19,981 nt of DNA from Bacteroidales bacterium UBA6346 (GTDB lineage: Bacteria > Bacteroidota > Bacteroidia > Bacteroidales > UBA932), in NCBI GenBank assembly GCA_002438905.1, contig DJSA01000128.1:1-19981 (forward strand). The letters run 5' to 3'. The notes under the pieces were generated by a model. It worked only from the letters and a program-made list of their open reading frames with translations, made no database searches and had not been told where the DNA came from. A program made the position numbers and the translations under genes. This document shows, in pieces, positions 15,383 to 19,981 of the stretch; the stretch's first letter is position 1; each line of letters starts with the position of its first letter.

Positions 15383-15397
15383 AAAGAACTGTTCTTT
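15383..15397. promoter_or_regulatory. Perfect 7-1-7 palindrome upstream of nhaC
   Basis: AAAGAAC, one T, then GTTCTTT form a perfect dyad centred 26 bases before the nhaC ATG. A one-base loop is too small for a good terminator hairpin and no T-run follows, so an operator for a dimeric regulator is the better guess. No binding protein can be named. Confidence 0.4.
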
Positions 15398-15428
15398 ATT
15401 ACAGGTCATTCTATTGGAGGAATTCTCT

Positions 15429-16907
15429 CTATATATCCGCGCAAGATTGAATGATTTCGGACAGGGTCGGATGCGGATGGATTATGTTTCGGAGTTCGCT
15501 TACCGTGGCGTTGAAGTTCATCAGAGCCGTTATTTCAGAGACAAGCACGGAGGCTTCGGCGCCGAGAATGTGGCAGCCCAGAATCTGTCCGTCCAGCATA
15601 CCGGTCTGGCCGGATTCAGCAACAAGAATCTTGCAGTAGCCTTCAGCGGCTTCAGAAGCGAGAGCCTTTCCATTGGCGCGGTAGAAAGACTTCAAAGCCT
15701 TGAAGTCTATGCCACGTTCCTTGCAGTCTTCTTCCGTGAGCCCGACAGTGCCGACTTCCGGAGTTGTGAAGACTGCCGCCGGCATTATGTCAAGACGAAT
15801 GGAAGGCCTGCCGCTGTGAAAAACCTCGCCTGACTCTTTCAGGCTGTCAAGGATATGTGCAAGGGCAATTCTTCCCTGAAATATTGCGGCGTGGGCGAGC
15901 ATCATCTGCCCGTTGACATCGCCGATTGCATAAACGCCGGGAAGCGTCGTCTGCATGTTTTCATCGACCTTTATGCCTTTGCGGCTATGCTCTATCCCGT
16001 TGCAGCACGCTATGACGCGAAGATCCGGTACACGCCCGACAGCCATCAGAACCTTGTCGGAAACGACTGTGGAAACTTTTTCTCCGCTGCGTATGGTGAC
16101 AATCTGCACTGGAATCTCGGCTGCATCGGAAGAAGTTTCAACCGATGAGGAAATTCCGGTCACTTCAGCCCCTGTGAGAATTGTGATTCCGGACTTGCTG
16201 AGCGACTGCTTGAGACGTTTGGCAAGGTCGGTGTCGAAATGAGGGAGAATGTTCTTGCAATATTCCATCACAGTGACTTTCGAGCCGAGTGAGGAGAAAA
16301 TGGAAGCGAACTCAAGGCCTATAACTCCCCCACCGATGACGGTCAGACGCGCAGGAACCTCCTTCAGGCGCAGCATATCAGACGAAGACAGCACGCCAGG
16401 TGTTTCCACGGCGCCGGGAACATTGAGCCAAGCAGGATGAGAGCCGGTTGCAACGATGATGCGATCGGCAGTAAATTCTTTATATTCAGAAAATGCCGGA
16501 TCAAGATGCTCTGCAGCCGCCGATTCGGCTTCCGGCGGCCAAACACGGACAGTGTGCGCATCCACGAGGCGGGCAATTCCACTCACCATTTCCACTCCCT
16601 TAAGCAGAGTTTCCACCCCAGCGCGAAGCTGCGCCACAACCTCGTCCTTACGGGAGACCATTCCGGCAAGAACATCTTCCGTAATGCCTGCGGATGCTCC
16701 CACGCTACCGTGCATTGCCGCCACGGAGACTGCCTCAGCATATTTGTGCGCATCGTGACAGAAGCACTTGGTCGGAACGCAGCCCTCGTTCAGGCAGGTT
16801 CCTCCAAGCGGCCCGGCCGTGATGAGAGTCACATCGAGTCCCTTTTTACGGGCAGCAACCGCAGTTTCATAACCGCCGGGACCGGCACCTATTATGATAA
16901 TCTTCAT
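15429..16907 (-). CDS. lpdA: Dihydrolipoyl dehydrogenase (L-protein / E3)
   Basis: This 492-residue cytoplasmic flavoenzyme reoxidises dihydrolipoyl groups with NAD+ and serves the glycine cleavage system or 2-oxoacid dehydrogenases. It shows the FAD-binding 'GAGPGG' (7-12), the redox disulfide C38/C43 in 'GGTCLNEGCVPTK' (35-47), a second Rossmann site in 'VIGGGVIGLEFASIF', the 'AIGDVNGQMMLAHAA' flavin motif, and the C-terminal catalytic pair H479/E484 in 'HPHPTLSE' (477-484). The length is slightly above the usual 450-475 because of a longer segment around the 'PEAESAAAEHLD' region. It lies 142 bases after gcvPB in the same direction. This neighbourhood makes the L-protein role in glycine cleavage likely, although the enzyme can be shared. 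The start is ATG without a clear ribosome binding site. Confidence 0.95.
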   Translation of the reverse strand: MKIIIIGAGPGGYETAVAARKKGLDVTLITAGPLGGTCLNEGCVPTKCFCHDAHKYAEAVSVAAMHGSVGASAGITEDVLAGMVSRKDEVVAQLRAGVETLLKGVEMVSGIARLVDAHTVRVWPPEAESAAAEHLDPAFSEYKEFTADRIIVATGSHPAWLNVPGAVETPGVLSSSDMLRLKEVPARLTVIGGGVIGLEFASIFSSLGSKVTVMEYCKNILPHFDTDLAKRLKQSLSKSGITILTGAEVTGISSSVETSSDAAEIPVQIVTIRSGEKVSTVVSDKVLMAVGRVPDLRVIACCNGIEHSRKGIKVDENMQTTLPGVYAIGDVNGQMMLAHAAIFQGRIALAHILDSLKESGEVFHSGRPSIRLDIMPAAVFTTPEVGTVGLTEEDCKERGIDFKALKSFYRANGKALASEAAEGYCKILVAESGQTGMLDGQILGCHILGAEASVLVSEITALMNFNATVSELRNIIHPHPTLSEIIQSCADI

Positions 16908-16950
16908 TAAAATCAGTTACAAAGTTCTACTATTCAGCATAATCGGCGTA

Positions 16951-17047
16951 AAGAGTCCCCAACTTCTCTTCGTTATGCTCGGAATGACAGATGAATCGTT
17001 TTCATTGGGAATGACCGAGGAAACATCGTGGTAGCGCCGGGAATGAC
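16951..17047 (-). repeat. Three degenerate copies of a GTCATTCC extragenic repeat
   Basis: Read on the minus strand, GTCATTCC starts three units at 17047, 17015 and 16988, spaced 32 and 27 bases apart. The last unit continues as GTCATTCCGAGCATAACGA and then a GGGGACTC-containing tail, close to a dispersed repeat seen in many bacterial genomes (GTCATTCCGAGCgnAGCGA-type). The copies lie wholly between gcvPB and lpd and fill most of the gap. This recognition is from memory of the repeat family. Confidence 0.6.
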
Positions 17048-17049
17048 AA

Positions 17050-18537
17050 TCAGAAGCACAGTTTCGGATTGCGGGCCGCAGCAGTCTCGTCAAGACGGCG
17101 TACCGGAGTGGTGTGCGGAGCCGTCTTGAGGGCTTCCGGGTCGGAAACGGCCTCAGCGGCAATCCTATGCATGATGTCTATGAACGAGTCGAGGGTTTCC
17201 TTGGACTCCGTCTCCGTAGGTTCTATCATTATCGCCTGATGGAAAAGCAGAGGAAAATAGATTGTAGGAGCGTGGAAACCATAGTCAAGCAGACGCTTGG
17301 CAACATCGAGTGTCGTCACTCCCGTTGACTTGTCCTTCAGTCCGTCAAACACGAACTCGTGCTTGCAAACCGATGGAATCGGCAACTCGAAGCTGTCCTT
17401 GAGCGATTCCTTTATGTAGTTGGCGCTGAGCGTGGCGAGCGGTCCGACGGCCTTGACATTTTCCTTTCCGAGCATCAGTATGTAACACAAGGCCTTGAGC
17501 AGCACGCCGAAGTTCCCCTGAAATCCGCTTACGCGACCAAGCGAGTCCTTTTCAGGAACCGTATAGTCAGTAAACAATGCCTTCCCTGAACCTTCGAGGG
17601 CATCAGACTGTTTTCCGGAAACATAGAAATCCGGCTGAGGCAGATACTTCACGAGATGCGCGACAACTCCTACAGGACCGGAACCTGGGCCTCCACCACC
17701 ATGAGGGGTCGAGAATGACTTGTGGAGATTCAGGTGCATTATATCGAATCCCATGTCTCCCGGCCGTACGACGCCAATCAAAGGGTTCATATTTGCCCCA
17801 TCATAATAAAGCAGTCCCCCGCAAGCATGCACAAGTTCCGCTATTTCCTTTATTTCAGTCTCGAAAAGCCCCAGAGTGTTAGGGTTCGTCATCATGATTC
17901 CTGCAACTGTTTCGTCCAAAAGCGGCTTCAGATCCTCCTCATCTATGCGTCCGTCAGGCTTCGACTTCACGACGACCACCTCAAGTCCGCAGACAGCAGC
18001 AGAGGCCGGGTTCGTCCCGTGGGCAGAGTCAGGGACTATCACCTTGCGGCGGCCGAGGTCCCCACGTGAAATGTGATATTGTCTCATGATCATGAGCCCA
18101 GTAAGTTCCCCGTGAGCTCCGGCAAACGGGTTGAGCGTGAACGCGGCCATGCCTGTGATCGCAGAAAGAGCCCGTGACAGATCCTCATAGACCTTTTTGC
18201 AACCGGAAATGGTAGAAAGCGGCTGGAGCGGATGAATCCCGGCAAAGGCCGGCATGGAGGCAATCTCCTCATTGATTTTCGGATTGTATTTCATCGTGCA
18301 GCTCCCGAGCGGATAGAATCCTGTGTCGACTCCAAAATTCATCTGAGAGAGGTTGGTGTAGTGGCGCACGACATCCGGTTCGCTGACCTGCGGAAGATCG
18401 ACAGGCGTCTCACGAAGCATCGCCTTAGGCACGGCCTTCTCTAGGCAGCACTCTGACGGATAGTCATTTGCAGGAAGAGTATATCCCCTGCGCCCCGGGG
18501 ACGAAAGTTCAAATATAAGCTTGTCGTAGTATTTCAT
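17050..18537 (-). CDS. gcvPB: Glycine dehydrogenase (decarboxylating) subunit 2
   Basis: This 495-residue subunit carries the PLP site of the split glycine cleavage P-protein, which decarboxylates glycine and passes the aminomethyl group to the lipoyl H-protein. It shows 'GFYPLGSCTMKYNP' (73-86), 'FAGAHGELTGL' (138-148), 'PDSAHGTNPASA' (169-180), 'YYDGANMN' (244-251) and the PLP lysine K273 in 'HLNLHKSFSTPHGGGGPGSGP' region (268-288). The length is typical for subunit 2. It lies 15 bases after gcvPA with a strong ribosome binding site (GGGAGGA, 8 bases before the ATG), consistent with coupled expression of an alpha2-beta2 enzyme. Confidence 0.96.
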   Translation of the reverse strand: MKYYDKLIFELSSPGRRGYTLPANDYPSECCLEKAVPKAMLRETPVDLPQVSEPDVVRHYTNLSQMNFGVDTGFYPLGSCTMKYNPKINEEIASMPAFAGIHPLQPLSTISGCKKVYEDLSRALSAITGMAAFTLNPFAGAHGELTGLMIMRQYHISRGDLGRRKVIVPDSAHGTNPASAAVCGLEVVVVKSKPDGRIDEEDLKPLLDETVAGIMMTNPNTLGLFETEIKEIAELVHACGGLLYYDGANMNPLIGVVRPGDMGFDIMHLNLHKSFSTPHGGGGPGSGPVGVVAHLVKYLPQPDFYVSGKQSDALEGSGKALFTDYTVPEKDSLGRVSGFQGNFGVLLKALCYILMLGKENVKAVGPLATLSANYIKESLKDSFELPIPSVCKHEFVFDGLKDKSTGVTTLDVAKRLLDYGFHAPTIYFPLLFHQAIMIEPTETESKETLDSFIDIMHRIAAEAVSDPEALKTAPHTTPVRRLDETAAARNPKLCF

Positions 18538-18552
18538 ATATTCCGTCCTCCC

Positions 18553-19899
18553 CTATTTTTTCAAAGATTCCACTACTTCAACGAGCCTGTCGCACTCCTC
18601 TTTCGAATGCTTTTCCGTGACGCAGAATGACACGAAGCCTTCTCCTGTCGCTACGGCACCGAAAAATCCTGCATCAAGCAGAGCCTGCTGCAAGGCTGCA
18701 ATGTCTGTAAGCGGCTTGAGCACAAACTCTTTCAGGAACGGGCGCTCCTGCGTGAACGGCTCGGCAAAAAGTCCGGTCTTCAAAAGTTCGGACTTGAGAT
18801 AATGTGTCCCGCTACAACTGAGTTCATTGACGCGACGGAGTCCTCCTGGGCCGAGAAGTGACACATATACAGCGACATAGAGCGCCATCAGAGATTGGTT
18901 CGAGCAGATGTTGGAAGTGGCTTTTTCACGACGTATGTGCTGTTCGCGCGCCTGGAGGGTGAGAACGAATGCACGCTTGCCGTCCACGTCAACAGTCTCT
19001 CCGACAAGTCGTCCGGGGAGCTTACGCATAAACTCATGCCGGCAAGCAAGAAAGCCGACATAAGGACCGCCGAAAGAAAGTGGTATTCCGAGCGTCTGGG
19101 CGTCTCCGCAGGCGATGTCCGCACCATTTTCACCTGCCGTCCTGATCACCGTCATAGCAGAAGGGTCGCAGTATTCGACAAGCAAGGCGCCAGTTTCATG
19201 CAGGGCATCGGCATAGCCAGTCAGATCCTCGACAACTCCAAAGCGGTTCAGCCCCGGAACCAGAAGACCTGCCACGTCTCCCTTGGCAAGTTCTGCCTTG
19301 ACAGCCTCAAAATCAGTCACTCCGTCCTTTGCCGGCACCGGAGTCAGCTGCACGCCATGGAATTTGGCATAAGTCGCCACAACCGCCCTGACATTTGGAA
19401 GGACTGTTCCGGAAATGAGGATGCGGCTTTTTTTCTTCGTGCAGGCAAGAGCCATGAGCATGGCCTCCGCTGCTGAAGTCGCTCCGTCATACATCGAGGC
19501 ATTTGCCACATCCATTCCTGTAAGACGACAGATAATGGTCTGCCATTCAAAGATATAGCGAAGCGTACCTTGAGAAATCTCCGCCTGATACGGCGTGTAG
19601 GCCGTAAGGAATTCGGAACGGGAGAGGATGTATGGAACGACAGACGGGCTATAGTGATCGTACGCACCGCAGCCGGCAAAGACTTTCAGAGGAATGTTCC
19701 GCGATGCAATGTCCTCAAAATACCTCCGGACCTCGATTTCCGACATGGCCGGCGGAAGGTCATATTCCCCTTCATATATGAATTCAGACGGGACATCGGA
19801 GTACAAGTCCTCAATTCCCCGCACTCCGATCCGTTTCAGCATGTCGGCAATATCTCCCTCTGTATGAGGGAAATACGCAAACTTGTTTATCTCCTGCAT
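18553..19899 (-). CDS. gcvPA: Glycine dehydrogenase (decarboxylating) subunit 1
   Basis: This 448-residue subunit is the N-terminal half of the glycine cleavage P-protein and forms the active site together with subunit 2. It has lost the PLP lysine but keeps the fold. Family motifs are 'FAGCGAYDHYSPSVVP' (74-89), 'YTPYQAEISQGTLR' (101-114), 'NASMYDGATSAAEA' (133-146) and 'SFGGPYVGFLA' in the second half. The length is normal for subunit 1. It is the first gene of the visible gcvPA-gcvPB pair. The H- and T-proteins are not in the window and could lie further right or elsewhere. The start is ATG; upstream only a weak promoter-like pattern is seen. Confidence 0.96.
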   Translation of the reverse strand: MQEINKFAYFPHTEGDIADMLKRIGVRGIEDLYSDVPSEFIYEGEYDLPPAMSEIEVRRYFEDIASRNIPLKVFAGCGAYDHYSPSVVPYILSRSEFLTAYTPYQAEISQGTLRYIFEWQTIICRLTGMDVANASMYDGATSAAEAMLMALACTKKKSRILISGTVLPNVRAVVATYAKFHGVQLTPVPAKDGVTDFEAVKAELAKGDVAGLLVPGLNRFGVVEDLTGYADALHETGALLVEYCDPSAMTVIRTAGENGADIACGDAQTLGIPLSFGGPYVGFLACRHEFMRKLPGRLVGETVDVDGKRAFVLTLQAREQHIRREKATSNICSNQSLMALYVAVYVSLLGPGGLRRVNELSCSGTHYLKSELLKTGLFAEPFTQERPFLKEFVLKPLTDIAALQQALLDAGFFGAVATGEGFVSFCVTEKHSKEECDRLVEVVESLKK

Positions 19900-19981
19900 A
19901 AAATAATGGTTTTAAGTAATTAAATTAGAAGATGGAGTACAAGGCGCACAAAGGCATCAAAACCGGAGTTACCTTATGGTA
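19900..19981 (-). other. Upstream edge of gcvPA; possible end of another gene
   Basis: On the minus strand an open frame enters from the window edge and runs 18 codons to a TAA at 19927-19925, ending 'PLCALYSIF'. It matches no glycine-cleavage protein that I recognise, and 18 open codons could be chance. A weak promoter-like pair, TTTG (19952-19949) and TAATTTAA (19927-19920) with a 21-base spacer, lies here as well. I cannot choose between coding end and leader. Confidence 0.25.

Noticed and set aside
15383..15397. Possible intrinsic terminator of lpd
   Set aside because: The palindrome has a one-base centre, which makes a strained hairpin, and no T-run follows in the minus direction.
16917..17162. 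Minus-strand 81-codon frame between gcvPB and lpd
   Set aside because: Its first part overlaps gcvPB in another frame. The rest reads through the extragenic repeats, giving 'SSVIP'-type peptides typical of spurious translations of that repeat.
1..19981. CRISPR arrays, insertion sequences, tRNA or rRNA genes, toxin-antitoxin pairs and phage genes
   Set aside because: I saw no regularly spaced long direct repeats, transposase motifs, tRNA-like cloverleaf ends or rRNA-like conserved stretches. Nearly all the sequence is taken up by recognised coding genes.

Overview
This window looks like a chromosomal segment from an uncultured or gut-type member of the Bacteroidales, with roughly balanced GC. 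The grounds are family resemblance (a Wza-type exporter with a C-terminal membrane helix, a Wzc-type BY-kinase with a Gly-Tyr repeat tail, a Bacteroides-style flippase) and promoter-like sites matching the Bacteroidetes consensus TTTG / TAnnTTTG. The species cannot be named from the sequence. All genes but one are on the minus strand, so transcription mostly runs from right to left. Coding density is high and no gene-free stretch exceeds 300 bases.

Right part (about 13.9-20 kb): central metabolism. gcvPA and gcvPB encode the two subunits of the glycine cleavage P-protein, followed by lpd (dihydrolipoyl dehydrogenase, the L-protein) and an NhaC-type Na+/H+ antiporter. The 142-base gap between gcvPB and lpd holds three degenerate copies of a GTCATTCC-type extragenic repeat. 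The lpd-nhaC gap holds a perfect 7-1-7 palindrome.

Middle part (about 6.7-13.9 kb): a probable five-gene operon for polysaccharide export and its control. In order it encodes the outer-membrane polysaccharide export lipoprotein (Wza type), the chain-length regulator/tyrosine autokinase (Wzc type), the matching PHP-type tyrosine phosphatase (CpsB/YwqE type), a class I aminotransferase and a full ABC exporter. A consensus promoter lies just before the first gene. A strong hairpin terminator separates the last gene from a small convergent Dabb-family gene, the only plus-strand gene.

Left part (about 0.05-6.2 kb): a second polysaccharide operon, divergent from the Dabb gene. It encodes a Wzx-type flippase fused to an FrhB-like (coenzyme F420 hydrogenase beta-type) domain, a polysaccharide pyruvyl transferase, a GT2 glycosyltransferase and a GT4 glycosyltransferase. 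The first three are tightly packed, with one clear 4-base ATGA overlap. Together the two operons could build, flip, polymerise, export and phospho-regulate a surface polysaccharide; the polymerase and initiating transferase are not in the window and may lie to the left.

The most unusual item is the 834-residue flippase-FrhB fusion. Its FrhB half begins directly at the 'SSSGG' region, without the N-terminal ferredoxin [4Fe-4S] module that usually precedes it in polysaccharide loci.
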